Source: Luscinia megarhynchos (lineage: Eukaryota > Chordata > Aves > Passeriformes > Turdidae). Taken from it: a DNA stretch of 64,000 nt. A program made the position numbers and the translations under genes. Below the pieces are notes generated by a model. The model made no database searches and had not been told where the DNA came from. It worked only from the letters and a program-made list of their open reading frames with translations. Below are positions 37,425 through 48,656 of this stretch, one piece after another. Within the stretch, counting starts at the first letter, position 1; every line of letters starts with the position of its first letter. The DNA is taken from assembly GCA_034336665.1 (NCBI GenBank), contig CM067570.1, forward strand, positions 13,685,502 through 13,749,501, read 5' to 3'.

Positions 37425-37863
37425 CTGTGATGTTTAAGGTGGAAGCTGAATGGAGACTTAAAAGGATTACATCTCCATGTTTTGGTGCTTACTTGACCTT
37501 CCAATCATCCTTTAGGATGATCCTAAATTCTAGGAGAGCCCTTAGGTCTTTCCTAAAATATTTTGCTAGATGTGACTGAACTTTATAAGAGTATAAAGAG
37601 AGGTTTAGTGGGGAGTGGTTTCTGCTTACAAGAGAAAGGGCAGTTCTGGAGCTGGCCTAGATGCCAGAGTAGGTTTAGTTTGTTTGTCATATGTAGTAAT
37701 ATTATTTAGTTTAATTTCATTTATAAATCAGATTATATAGTAGAACTTTATTTTCTCTTGCTTATAGGAGGTTCAGGTTTTTTCTCCCTCTAGTGGATTT
37801 CTGCTCCTATGATGCAGGACTCATCTTTACACTTTGTCTAATAAAAGTTCTTCATCTGGCACA
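37425..37863 (+). mobile_element. LTR-like block (tentative)
   Basis: The arrangement resembles a solo retroviral LTR: a TATAAA box (37592-37597) and, about 250 bp downstream, AATAAA (37840-37845) followed within 20 bp by GGCACA. A TGTGATG at 37426 could be the left end, but no target-site duplication flanks these ends, and the bases after ACA do not make a convincing primer-binding site. No internal retroviral coding sequence is present. Chance is quite possible. Confidence 0.2.
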
Positions 37864-38080
37864 TGAAATGGACTATTAGTCTTTAAAAAGGACCATAAGA
37901 TGTGTCTTTAAGGGTAAAAGGCTGTAAGGAAAAGCTTTCTAGGGCAAGGTGAACCTTTCAATGTGGTTTTGCTACACATTTATTGGTGAGAGGTGACAGG
38001 GGAAATGGGCATCGGACTGCCCATTTTAGGGGCAAACAAGTTAGAGTCTAGAAAGCTGCTTAGTCTCTTTCATTCTGGGG

Positions 38081-38103
38081 AAAAAAAAAAAAAAAAAAAA
38101 AAA
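38081..38103. repeat. Poly-A run of 23
   Basis: 23 consecutive A, the longest homopolymer in the window. It could be a grown microsatellite or the tail of a retrocopy, but the 600 bp upstream shows no recognisable mRNA, and CR1 elements do not end in poly-A. Confidence 0.95.
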
Positions 38104-38600
38104 CAACCAAGAAAGCTTGCCCTCTTCAGTCCCCAGCAGCCTCCTCCTTTCCCAGAGAGCTGCTGTGATCAGATCCAGCCATTCAGAAACGCTGGGAAGT
38201 AACGGCTGCACAGGAAGATCAATATGGAAAACATTCAGTATCCAGCCACCCCTGGCCCCGAGGTTCATCATTGCACAAATGTAGCCATGTTCCTCATTGC
38301 AAACAAGATTGATGTATTTAGTTCGCCCTGCAGCTCTCCTTAATCAGCTATCTAATTTTAGGCCCTTGCTTTGAGGCTGGGAAAGGGAGGAAGGAGGGAG
38401 GTTATCGACAGAGTTCTTAAAATACTGTAGCAAAAACCTGCACTTATTAATCATTCTCTTTATCTGATTCATATCCAAAAGATACAATCCACTCTTCCCT
38501 CCCTCAGCTTCTTTATTCCTTACAGGATTGCAAAGAGCTAAAATCAAGTGGAAAAAAAAATAATTAAATTTCACATTGTATTTAGGTTCTTTGGATATCT
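38104..38600. promoter_or_regulatory. Possible conserved non-coding element
   Basis: Non-repetitive block with scattered CpGs, rare here (GAAACGCTGGG, AGTAACGGCTG, CCCCGAGG, AGTTCGCCC, TTATCGACAG), and ATTA/CTAAT-type cores (CTTAATCAGC, ATCTAATTTTAGG, TTATTAATCATTC). A GGG-rich patch lies at about 38381-38402. Retained CpGs plus homeodomain-like cores suggest constraint. No open frame supports coding. Confidence 0.3.
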
Positions 38601-38762
38601 CATTGCTTAACCCTTTCCTAGATTCTTGGTTGCCAGTGAGAGAGCCTCAGCTCTCGAGCATTGTTGGCCTATCCTATTGTCAGTGACAAAACCAGCACCT
38701 TTCCATCCTTTGGGCTCGTTTCAACCACATCGGGTGAGGGAGTTTTTTGACAGCAAATAGCC

Positions 38763-38812
38763 AGATGATCCTTGTAGGTCCATTTCAACTCAGAATATTT
38801 TATGACTCTATG
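38763..38812 (+). mobile_element. CR1 LINE, 3' tip only
   Basis: AGATGATCCTTGTAGGTCC, then TTTCAACTCAGAATATTTTATGACTCTATG. This is the standard avian CR1 3' end (GATGATCCTTGAGGTCCCTTCCAAC, then ATTCTATGATTCTATG) with a few substitutions, in plus orientation. Only the last 50 bp or so is recognisable, a severe 5' truncation typical of CR1. Confidence 0.8.
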
Positions 38813-40140
38813 TTGGGTAACTCCTGCTGTGAAACCCATGGATTGTGGTCCCAGAAAGAATGAGAGAATTCTGACTCCTGCATGTTGGTGATTTATTTCT
38901 ATGTCTCTCTGGAAGAACAATGTCAATAAAAAGTTATTACAACTCTTTCTTTTCCTATAAAACCTAGTCAATAAGATATTACTGCAGTGTCTTTTTTTAA
39001 AGGAAAGCCTGGCAGCCAAAACCACACAGAGAAATAAGAAGGAGATTGGGAGGAATCCCCTAAATACAGAAGGTCTGTGTTTATCTCCCAAGTGTGTCTG
39101 AGGCAGCAGTTGAGGATCTGAAAGTCATAAAGATGGACTTGATGCACAGCCAGGGTCATCTTATGGTCCTTCACAACAGCACAAGGTATGGAAGAACAAT
39201 AGCAGCTCCCAGACAGAGCCCTGCTGCAGCACTTATCACTGTGGATCATAGGCAAGATCCTCACAGACTGAAAATCACTGTACTAGATTATATTCCAGTG
39301 GTGGATTTGATTATTTCTGAGTGAAAAGTTACCAAACTTGATTTTTTTATTTACTGCAGATCATTCAGGTTTATGCTGAGGAGCTAGTGCAATTTGGGCT
39401 GAAATACAAACAGCAAGTGGAGCTGCAAGAAATGTGTTATGTTCTACTGCTTGCAAGATCTGTCAAAGATTACCTGTTTGGTGGGTGTCCCATCACCCAT
39501 CTGCCTATATCACACCTTTTTTCCATTTCTTGGCATACCTCAATGCCTATAAAAAAGCTGCTTTAACAGCTGTGCAAATCCCACAGCTTGACAGCTGTAA
39601 AATACCCCATCAATCAAATATCTAATTTGTGATATGTGGTGTGTGTTCAACAAAAATTGGTCCTCATTCAAAATTGATATACACTGTCTGTGTTGCAAAA
39701 ACCTTTCCAATGATCACAAATGTCTTACATCTCTCTTCACCAACAGGAGATGGATCTCCAGCTAATGCTTCTTCAACCACGTGTCCGTTATTTTACTATG
39801 ATAAATCTTTACACAAATCAACATTTTTTGGGAGTACCAACAACAACCTCTTCAATTTGTGCCAGCAACCACAGTCCCGGAAGATTTTGTTTCAGCAGAA
39901 AGAATATCAGAATAGGTGGAGTTTTTGGCTCCACACTAGAGGTGCTCTACCAAATCATCAATCTCTGGATCAAGCAAAGCATTTGGAAAAGGGTGGAACA
40001 GGAAGCATGAAAATTTATTTGAAAATTACTGTCCAAGTTGTATTTGCAGATCTGTGGTTTGTGCAGATATTACAGGTGTCACAGAGAGTAGGTTGGGAGA
40101 GGGTCTGTAATGTAGGAAACTAATCCAGGTGACCAACTGG
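38813..40140. other. Non-coding DNA, longest non-repeat frame
   Basis: No recognised gene. A 164-codon plus frame (39629-40123) is the longest outside tandem repeats. It overlaps a 96-codon frame in another register and has no motif, signal peptide or splice context I trust. The exon-like segment at 39360-39480 is listed separately. Confidence 0.45.
39360..39480 (+). other. Exon-like open segment (unproven)
   Basis: A good acceptor (TTTTTTTATTTACTGCAG, AG at 39358-39359) is followed by 68 sense codons to a stop at 39564-39566. The start is strikingly protein-like (I-I-Q-V-Y-A-E-E-L-V-Q-F-G-L-K-Y-K-Q-Q-V). A usable donor, G|GTGGGT, would end a 121-nt exon at 39480. I do not recognise the peptide. 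With hundreds of acceptor-like sites in 64 kb, one such run can arise by chance. Confidence 0.2.
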
Positions 40141-40580
40141 TGGGACTGCTCTTTCCTTACACAGTCCCAATGAAATATATGCGTTTCCCAGAGCAGTAGA
40201 GAAAAAACTTATCAGTCTGATGTTCGCTAACCTCATTACTGTATAACTGATGGCAGAAAGAAGCAGGGATGGGCTGGTTACAGCTAGTCCATTAATCAGG
40301 TCCCTGGTGAAGCATCTCAGCTAGAGTTAAAATTAACGTTGGGAAATTAATCGGGCTTCGCCAAGGAAACCGCAAAGCATATGGTGTCAGCTAATGGAGA
40401 GGCTGCGCGGCTGGGGCGCCCGAAACTCCGTGTCTTCCTGAAATCTAATTAGGCCCTAATGGAAGGAAGACTGAGTGAAGGCTCTTAATTGAAAATTACA
40501 CTTCCAGTTCAATCAAAGCCTGCTTCCGTGTTGCTATTAACGGCCTTTTAAAAATAGCTGGATCCTACAGTGACCTTGCA
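40141..40580. promoter_or_regulatory. Strongest candidate conserved element / enhancer
   Basis: Unique sequence with a cluster of about ten CpGs between 40336 and 40425 (for example TTAATCGGGCTTCGCC, GCTGCGCGGC, GGGGCGCCCG) in otherwise CpG-poor DNA. It also has a dyad homeodomain-like site ATTAGGCCCTAAT (40448-40460), plus CTTAATTGAAAATTAC and GCTATTAACGGCC. No open frame runs through it. CpG retention in AT-rich DNA together with homeodomain motifs is typical of deeply conserved developmental enhancers. Conservation is inferred, not observed. Confidence 0.45.
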
Positions 40581-43500
40581 TACAAAGTGTTCACTTACAG
40601 AGAGCAGCTGTATAGATAATCAATGGATCCCTGAGTGATGGATTTGGACCCATTCTGTAATAATTTATGACTAGTGTGTATTGACCTGGTTACTGGGATG
40701 TTGTCTGTATGAATGAATATATGGTTTAATTTTATAGGAGCTGTCCAGAAAGAGCAAACAAGCAGGTAAAAATGTCTCAAGGCAAGCCACTCCTTGGCAA
40801 ACACTCAGAAGTGTTATGAGATAATTCAGAGACAGGAAACTGCCTGGAAAAAGTCATGTATATAAAAAGGAAAAATCTTTCCAAAGAAAGAATGATTGTT
40901 GTAGTTTATAAAGGGCCAGACTCAGCTTCACCTACTTTGGACATGTAACAAAGTTACACCTATTGGTGAGGGAAGGTACTCAAGTGCAATTGCTGCAGGC
41001 TCTGTCTATACCTTCTGGGCCATTGCAGAGCCTAGCACCAAATAATTTATCTAAATGCCTCTGGAAACCACAGGACAGAGATAGCAAGCTGCCTGCAGAA
41101 CAGGCAGCAGAATATCTCCATCAGGAGCAGCAGGAATTATATGACTGTTACACTTTGAAGATCCAGGCTAGAATTTGTTCAGCAGGGGATGCTTGGTAAA
41201 AGCAAGGTCAGAAGTGGCATGATCTCAGACCTTCAAAACTGAAGACTTTCCAACTAGTTTCCAGAGTTCTCAGCCCAATTCTGAAACTTTTCATGTCAAG
41301 GCAGCTGAAGGCAATTCTCCTAAACTGTGTGAATCATAGTACTTTCCCCTTTTGTACACATCCCAAAAGTACATCTCATATCTGTATATGAGCTCTGTGA
41401 ATCATCCTCTAAATTTCTTTCCTTGGATTTAGCAATACAGCAAGTTTGCCCTCTGTTTCCCTGTCCCAAAGCACAGATCACCCATGTCAACTTTCTCTCA
41501 GCCCCAGCACTCCCCACGCTCTGCCACTCCACAGCTCTGTCTTGCAGGCTGAGACCTTGGAGCTTCCACAACTTCTCCTGCCAGTTTAATTTTTATGGCT
41601 TGGTTTGCTTTTACTGTCAGCAGTAGCTGCTGTGCTTCTTCTTATATCAATCCAATGATGATGATGCACCCTATGAAATTTTGCTCTCCTCAAACAGTCT
41701 ACTCTATCTGGAAGGCACTGATTCTTTCTGCATTGGGATTTTTTTCCCAAAATTGTGTTAGAAATCGTGAAAAGCTCACATTTCTTTCCACTGTTCTGAC
41801 TGACACAGTATTGCATACAGGCTCAATGTCACTGGTTTCCTCCAATGTGAATTGTCCCTTCAGGACACTTCTGTCCCTCTCTTTCCTGGGTCTTGAGGGA
41901 CACAGGCTGTGACAGGAAATGCATGAGCAAAGATTTGTTCATGGTTTGTCTGACACTGACTCGTGACTCATTTTGGTTGGCTCAAACTTGGAATGGAGTG
42001 GAATTGGTGTGGTTTTTGCATCAGCTGAGAAAGTAAAATTAACTCAGAGACAAGCAAATTCCAAATAGATTTAAAGAGAACATTTCAAGCCATGTTTATG
42101 GCTGTTAAAGCACTAACAAATCAAAGGAAGTCATGATCCCTCCATCTCTTTATGTCCTTAAGACAAGGTTATACAAACTTAATTCACTGGATTTATTCTT
42201 TTCCCTAATATTGTTTACAGGCAAAAATTAGACAACTCCACTCCTCTGAGTTATTTGCTATTCTTTCTGTCCAGTCCATCTCTGCCATTGCTTCTTCTGA
42301 AAATGTTTTCTGGTTCATCTCATAATATTCTTTGATTTCTGTATATCTCCTTCATCTGCATGTCTGGACATTGCTATGTGCAGTTAATTCCAAATACATA
42401 ACTTCATTTTTATTCACGTGAATACATAACTATATGCAGGCATTTCCACATCTCTGTTGGAGGGAAGATCTTCCTACCCAGTGGTAAAATCCCTTCATAG
42501 GTTTTTTATTCTCTGAGACATCTGGGTGTTTTTCGTGTCTAGCATTTCAACAGTTTCCCACATCTCAGAGAAAAAAAAAGTTCTATTTGAGATAACATTT
42601 AAATGGTAAATTCTCTAGCTTGTTTTAGTGCTGTAGGCTTGTGACAAGAAAGAAAAGAGCTTTGATATATTTCACTATGTTTGAGGAGAAAGCAGGAAAA
42701 ATTCTGAGTTGAGCAGGAAGCTGGAAAGTATGCTCTAATGATCTAAAAAATCCATATGTCTATTAATTACTCCACTGAAAAAAACCTCTGATTTCCTAAG
42801 CTTTGTTGTAAGACTATTTCTAAGCTTCTTAAGATTGACCCAATGCCAAACAAATTTGTCAAAGAAGATGGGACATGACACATTGTAACTCAGATGTCCC
42901 CTTCAATCCAGTTCTGGGCTATCACCACCAGGTTTCAGCCTGTCTCGTCTCACCCCAAGGCAGGGGCAAGATACTCTCTGTCTTCATTTATGGAGCCAAC
43001 ACCAAACTGGGATCCAGAGAGAATAAATGCCTCTAACTTCCTGAGCATTCCTGTATTTTCATAGGGCCCACAAATTTTGTCTTCACTTCTTCCCGAGGTC
43101 AATTTTCACACTTTTTTCCTTCTGCAAAATGGAAGCTATGGAAGTGATTTCTTTTGTAAAATGCATCAAGTTGTTTTTGTGGATGATATGGAATAATAGA
43201 TGCTTCAAGAAAGCCATTTCCATATCAACTGCAAGGAAAGATTGGAAGAAATGAGAAAAACAGCTAAAAACTAGAAACCAGAGCAAGGCTTTGACAAGGG
43301 CTAATCTCACTTTGACAATCCAAAACTACCCTCCAATATAACCTAATCATCTGTTTTTGCCACTGCCTCTGGGAATAGAGGGAGCTTTTTTCTTCATTAT
43401 AATTGTCCTGATTCCTTTTTAATTATACCCCTTCCTCTGATCTGCTCAATGACATCAAATATTGGAAGAAGACATTGGATTGCAGCCTAATACATTTTGT

Positions 43501-44704
43501 CTGAATCAAAATTCGTGAGTTTCAAGTTTCTTTTCCTACTCACAGGCATAAAAAAAACCTTTCTTCTTTAACAAAGTTTCACCAGAGGCATCTTACAATT
43601 TGGACAGCTGCTTGTTCACACAATTTGGTTTTGCAAAGGTTCGCTGCCTCTCTGAGGTTAACTTCTCCTCACTGCCTTAATAAGTAAAACCCAAATCTTT
43701 GGACTAATTTGTTACAAGACAGAGCTCCTCTACTTGAATATGAGCATTCTTGTCTATTGTCAGTTGATAAATTGGGAGTGAAGTTACAGCTCTGCAATAG
43801 GTAGAAGAGTTTTTCAAATGAGTTTTGTTGCACATTTCACACCTGGATTTCAAAACAGGTGAAGTGGCCATAATGCTTTGATTCTGGAGTGTGGGAAATC
43901 TAAGTGGATGACAACACTGCTCCACTCAAATCTAACAATTCTCTGCTCCTATAAGCTATGTGTTTAACAATTGAAAAGCATTTTTGCTATGATCAATAAA
44001 CAAACATCAGTAAGGCTAAATAGCTTTATACATACAGAGTCAACCTTTTTCTTTCAATATTTGCTTTTTAATTTTTGTCACCATGCTTTGCAGTTGGATC
44101 CAAAATGGCTTTTTGAAAAGTTGCTAAATACTAACATGAGAGTGAAATGACAGCTGGATCCCAATATCTCCATCTGGAAATATTTGATGATGCCTGGGAC
44201 CCTGATATCTCATGCACTCAGAAAATCAAACCTAATGTTTTAAAAGTATATTTCTCCCAAACAGACTTAGCTTTACAAATCCCACATTTCACACATCCCA
44301 CGAAGTTTTATTGCCTTTCTTTCAGTTGCTCCTGAAGGCTCTAAGCACAAAAAGCCTTGAGCAGTGGAAAGAACAGATACTCAGCAGGGAAGAGAGGTCT
44401 CAGGCTTTCCTCTGCCACAGTCATGTCTCTGCTGTAAATCTCATCTCTGCAAGAAACAAGAATTATCTCAGACTCCCACAAGACCAAGAACAATTTCAAA
44501 GTTTTTTGGAGAGTGCCAGGTATGTGTTTTCAGTCTGCTTTCCCCAAAAGGGATGTGGGGTGATTGAAGCAATAAAAAGCAAGGTGAAACTCATAAGAAG
44601 CTTGCCTCTTCTTGTGCTACTCTTTCCCACAGCAAGTGAAGGAAAAAGCAGAATTCACAAGGCAGATATTACAGGACTTAACACATAACTCAAGGGCATT
44701 CAGC
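40581..44704. other. Unique non-coding DNA
   Basis: No gene, transposon or long repeat recognised across 4.1 kb. Frames of up to 125 codons (44311-44688, plus) overlap others and show no motif. Confidence 0.5.
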
Positions 44705-44970
44705 TAGGATCCTAGAAATTCATGTAAGATCCTAAAAATTCATGGCTGAAAGGAGCCTGATAGGGCTTGCTCCATCCCCTTAACTAAGTGGACAGAATTG
44801 ACACAGTTCATCTCCTATGAGAGGTTTGTCCCATTTATCCTTAAATATTTTCAAGTCCAGAAATTTACAATCTTTTAATGTTATCCATCCCAGTACTCTT
44901 CTGTGCTTGCAGTTAAAGAGTGGTACAATGCCCAAGGACAAGAAACTATAACACAGTGTACGTCAGAAAT
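44705..44970 (-). mobile_element. Ancient CR1/L3-type LINE relic, 3' portion, inverted
   Basis: Read on the minus strand, the order is that of an old CR1/L3 3' UTR: CTTTAACTGCAAG, AGTACTGGGATGGATAAC, then TTAAGGATAAATGGGACAAA, CCTCTCATAGGAGATGAACT and GGGGATGGAGCAAGCCC. Close to the presumed 3' tip (low coordinates), GATCCTARAAATTCATG occurs twice with a period of 20 (44708-44724 and 44728-44744, one mismatch). That may be a decayed version of the short terminal repeats CR1 elements end with. Divergence is high, so the insertion is old. Confidence 0.8.
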
Positions 44971-46469
44971 AGTTGCAAGTTTCAGTAATGTGATGCTGTA
45001 CCTCAGCAAATACAGTTTTCAAGACTAACTCAATATAATTCATTACTAGACCAACTCATAAAGCTTAAAAAAAATGCAAGCTTTCGTGCATAAAAAGCCC
45101 CTCACATCCTTTGATGTTGTTATTCACCATCTGTGCTCAGACCCTCAAAAATGCCTGTGCAATTCCAGTGTCTATACCCAAGAGAGATTGGTGACACTCA
45201 AACTCCCAAATCTCTTGGAGGATTCTGAAAATGCTCTTTTTTTATGAACAAATTCTTACTTTATGTGAAGTGAAATCACAGTTTCCACTTCTCCCATCAT
45301 CTTCTCATTCCAGAAACTGTCCTTGTAACAGCACTCAGTAAAAGATACTCCCCCACCAAAATAGTCTCTCTCTTCCATATGTCTGTCTCATGCATGGATA
45401 GATTAAAAAGCTGCTGCTCATTTTTTATTGAGGGAGTTAAAATTCACAGAGACCCACTACACTGCAGAAGTTTTATAGGGATTGAAGAACAACACAAGCA
45501 GCAAGGAGACATTTAGGCCTCTTCCTTATTTTTAACCTAAAAATTGTTTGCATTTATGAAACTGGGTCTAGACATCTCATTCACACTGTTTCTGCTACAT
45601 TTTTATTTATTTTAGCCTATGGCAATGTCTACATGTACCTCAAAATGCAGAAAAGCTTTCTGAGAAGAGATTCTTCCAAATCACATTTGTAAATGGAGTA
45701 ATCCATGCTTGACCTAGATACAAACCATTTTGAGCTCCACCACTGAAATTCAAAGTGGCACCTGTCAGTTAACAACAAAATCTCCTTATTATTTGAGCAG
45801 GAGAAAGAAATTCAGTTTGATTTGCAAGTTCACTAAGGATACATCTATATTGCAGGGCTGCAGAGGGAGAGGTGAGTGACATTTTCCTGATGTGTGTGAG
45901 TGTCCATGTCAACTGGCTGGCTTTTGCAGCCCAGGCTGAACCCTGGGAAAGGCTGGCCCCAAGCTCCAGCTAAGTAAAGCAGCAGTCAAGTAGGGCAGCA
46001 AACTGCAGGGCAGGAGGGTCACATTCTGAGGTGTGGAAAAGATGGGGTAGGTACAATTCTGGGCTGTCTCAAGAGGAGTCTCTTGGGTGGCACTGTCCCA
46101 AGCAGAGGGATCACCCAGAGCAGCCTGTCCAGCAGACAGCCACAGCCCCAGCACACTCATGCCCTGTCCCAGCCAGCAAAAAGCCCAGCAAGGGACAGGC
46201 CATGCACAGAGCAACCTTCCAGCTCTGGTGCCTCTGGTCCCCCATGCTCAGAAGGAGCAAATACCTGGAGCAAGTTCTTGCTGCCACAGCATTACTGGCA
46301 CTCAAGGGAACTTGTTTAAAACCATTAAAGGTGCCTTCCCTTGACCTGGTCACACTTCCCAGCTGTGGTTCTGGCAAGGAAACAGCATTTTTCAGCTCAC
46401 AAAGAGAATGCAAGGTTTAGCTAGCCATGTCTTATAGAGTACCCCAGTGGTACAGTGGCTGCACCTACT
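44971..46469. other. Unique non-coding DNA
   Basis: No gene. 45909-46420 is GC-richer and shows five mutually overlapping frames of 78-129 codons on both strands, the usual pattern of GC-rich non-coding DNA with few stops. Confidence 0.5.
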
Positions 46470-46520
46470 TCAACAACTAGGGAAACTGAGTTATAGACAC
46501 TAAACTCATTAAAAAGCAAG
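46470..46520 (-). mobile_element. Possible MIR-like SINE relic
   Basis: CAACTAGGGAAACTGAGTTA, then TAGACACTAAACTCATTAAAAAGCAAG resembles reverse-complement MIR (CAGATGAGGAAACTGAGGCA, then CAGAGAGGTTAAGTGACTTGCCCAAG). Short and diverged; not secure. Confidence 0.35.
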
Positions 46521-48548
46521 TTTTCAAGAGCTCTTGTTGTTCTACCATTTGGCATCATGGGAAGCATAGTTGAACTCATTTCTCTTAGGAGAAAACAAGG
46601 TTTGAGCTACAGCTGCCTGGAGGTATCACAAACATATTGCTAACTTAGAAAAAAATCAGTCTTCATGGTAGTCACATTTTTATCAAAACCTATTTTTCCC
46701 CAGCAAACTGGTACATTTCTTTTTTAAAAGCTAATTTTTAAGCAGAAAAATTGACTGGCCATTTTTTCTAGTGCCTGAGTCTACTTCTGCTTTGGGAGAC
46801 AGAACTTCAAATTACTGTGTGTTCCACAGTCTGCCAGTGGGAACAAAACCTTGCCCATTCCCTTCTTCACAATAAGGAGAATATGAGTCATTCCCTGCTA
46901 TAATGTTGGCAAACAGCAAAGCAAAAAGCTATCATGAAAACTGAAACACTCTGAGGGTTTAAATCAAAAATATTAGTCAGACCAAGGTTGGGGTGATGAG
47001 TTAAAATGGAATTCCTTATTATTTCAGCTTTCTTTCCATAAAATGAAATAGAAAAAGAAGAAAGAGATTCCACAGTGGAGGAATTTCTCGTCACATTGAG
47101 TCTGCAGGGCCAAGAAAATTTTGTGCTCTTCAGCAAATGAGAGCAGAGGAGACCAGTCCTCATTTTCTTTACAGGGAAATGGTTTACCTCGAGTGCCTCC
47201 AAAGACAGCTGCTTTCCCTCAAAAATACCCACAGAGTCCTCCAAAACAGGGTGGTCTTTAAAGCCTGCTGAGTGTCAGGAACCCACACAGAAAACTACAG
47301 ACTGGGCTGAGTCAGCAAGGCAGAAATTGGGATGTATGAACAAGAGCTCACTTATTTACCCTCCAGTTACAACAACAAATCACAACCCATTTTCATCAGA
47401 CAGCTCTCCGTGCTTTTGCAAAAATTAAGACTTGAGCATCAGCTCCTTTTAGGGGCAGACATGATTCTCAATAGATTTATTTCTCATGTCTCCCTTAATT
47501 TCATTCATACAGTTAAACTGCCCTCTTTTAGTCTTCTCACCTGAGAGACAAGCTGTCAGCCTTCAGAGCTGAGATGGCCAAGGCAAAAGTTACTGTCTTC
47601 CTTTCAGTCACTATCCAGGAAACAGTACTTGGCTTACACACTTCCTCGTCGAGTCAGTAGGTTGGTACAACAACGATCTCACAAATAGAGACTGCAGTGA
47701 GATAACAAGAATGAAACACATAACAGTTCTGGTAATTAGGAGCTCTGAGTCCCTGCACTTGTGATTTTCTATCGCTGGGAGACCTGGAATCAAGACTGGA
47801 CAGCTTTTCCAGTCAAGCTGTTGATGAAATAAGAGTGAATACAGTGAAGCAGTCTGATCTACCAAACAAAAAATACCGGAACAGATAGTTACAGCAGGGG
47901 GGTTTTGACCTTCTGAATTAAGAAACAGTCAGACCAGAAGACTAAAAGGCATAAAACGATCTGGAAATGACCCCCTTAGAGCACACATGCTCTGACAGCA
48001 TTAGCTCCAAGTGTTTCCATCTGTTCAATCTTCCAAGCTGAAGGTAGTGTTACTCCCAGTGTGGACATCATTTCCCTGTGTCCATGTTAATGGCAAACCT
48101 CTCCAAGCTGACTCATCTAAATCCACAAGCCACCAGCCAGCCCAGCTGGAGCCAAGGCTTCCACTCCAGGAGGGCTGCCTGATGTGATGTTCCCAGCAGA
48201 CTCTGATTGCATCACACTGCTGTGTCTACCAGCAAATGCCAAACTGGTTTCCAGTAATTCGAAACCTGAATGCTTCCATGTTCTCAGCACAAAGAGGAAA
48301 GTTTGGAGTGAGATGTGAAATTCTGCCTGAGAAGGAAGCATCAGCTCTCTCCAGGGCTTTGTGGCTGTGCTTACCTAAAGGGAGATGGCTGTTGATACCA
48401 GCTGTCACTGAGTTTGCTGCCTCGTTCATATTTCTATAGTTGTTCCAGTGGCTTCCTGAGCCAATTGCCCTGGAACAGTCTAAAGCTGAGTTCAGATGAG
48501 ACCACCCCCTTTCAAAGAGCCATCCACCAATTGCAAGCATTGATAGAC
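46521..48548. other. Unique non-coding DNA
   Basis: No gene or repeat recognised. Frames such as 46888-47244 (minus, 118 codons) and 48226-48552 (minus, 108 codons) have no recognisable domain; the second runs into the CR1 copy that follows. Confidence 0.5.
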
Positions 48549-48645
48549 TCATAGAATGGTTTGAGTCAGAAAGGAACCTGATCTTGCTCCTAGCCCCCTG
48601 CCACAGGCAGGGACACCTTCCACCAGAGCACCTTGCTCAGGCTCA
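48549..48645 (-). mobile_element. CR1 LINE fragment (avian type), inverted
   Basis: TCATAGAATGGTTTGAGTCAG, then AAAGGAACCTGATCTTG, CCCCCTGCCACAGGCAGG, and GACACCTTCCACCAGAGCAC with CTTGCTCAGGCTC. This is a colinear match to the well-known bird CR1 3' region on the minus strand, and it is the best taxonomic marker in the window. Similarity stops where a CA run begins (48644-48656), so the element is 5' truncated at or near that microsatellite. It is less diverged than the L3-type relics, so it is probably younger. Confidence 0.92.
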
Positions 48646-48656
48646 CACACACACAC
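48644..48656. repeat. Short CA microsatellite at the CR1 edge
   Basis: CACACACACACAC marks the point where recognisable CR1 sequence stops. Short, and probably derived from the GCTCA of the element. Confidence 0.8.

Noticed and set aside
38669..39091. 140-codon minus frame
   Set aside because: It runs antisense through a plus-strand CR1 tip and has no recognisable domain.
39629..40123. 164-codon plus frame
   Set aside because: The longest non-repeat frame, but it overlaps another register, shows no motif and lacks exon boundaries.
45909..46420. Five overlapping frames suggesting a gene
   Set aside because: Mutual shadows in stop-poor GC-rich DNA.
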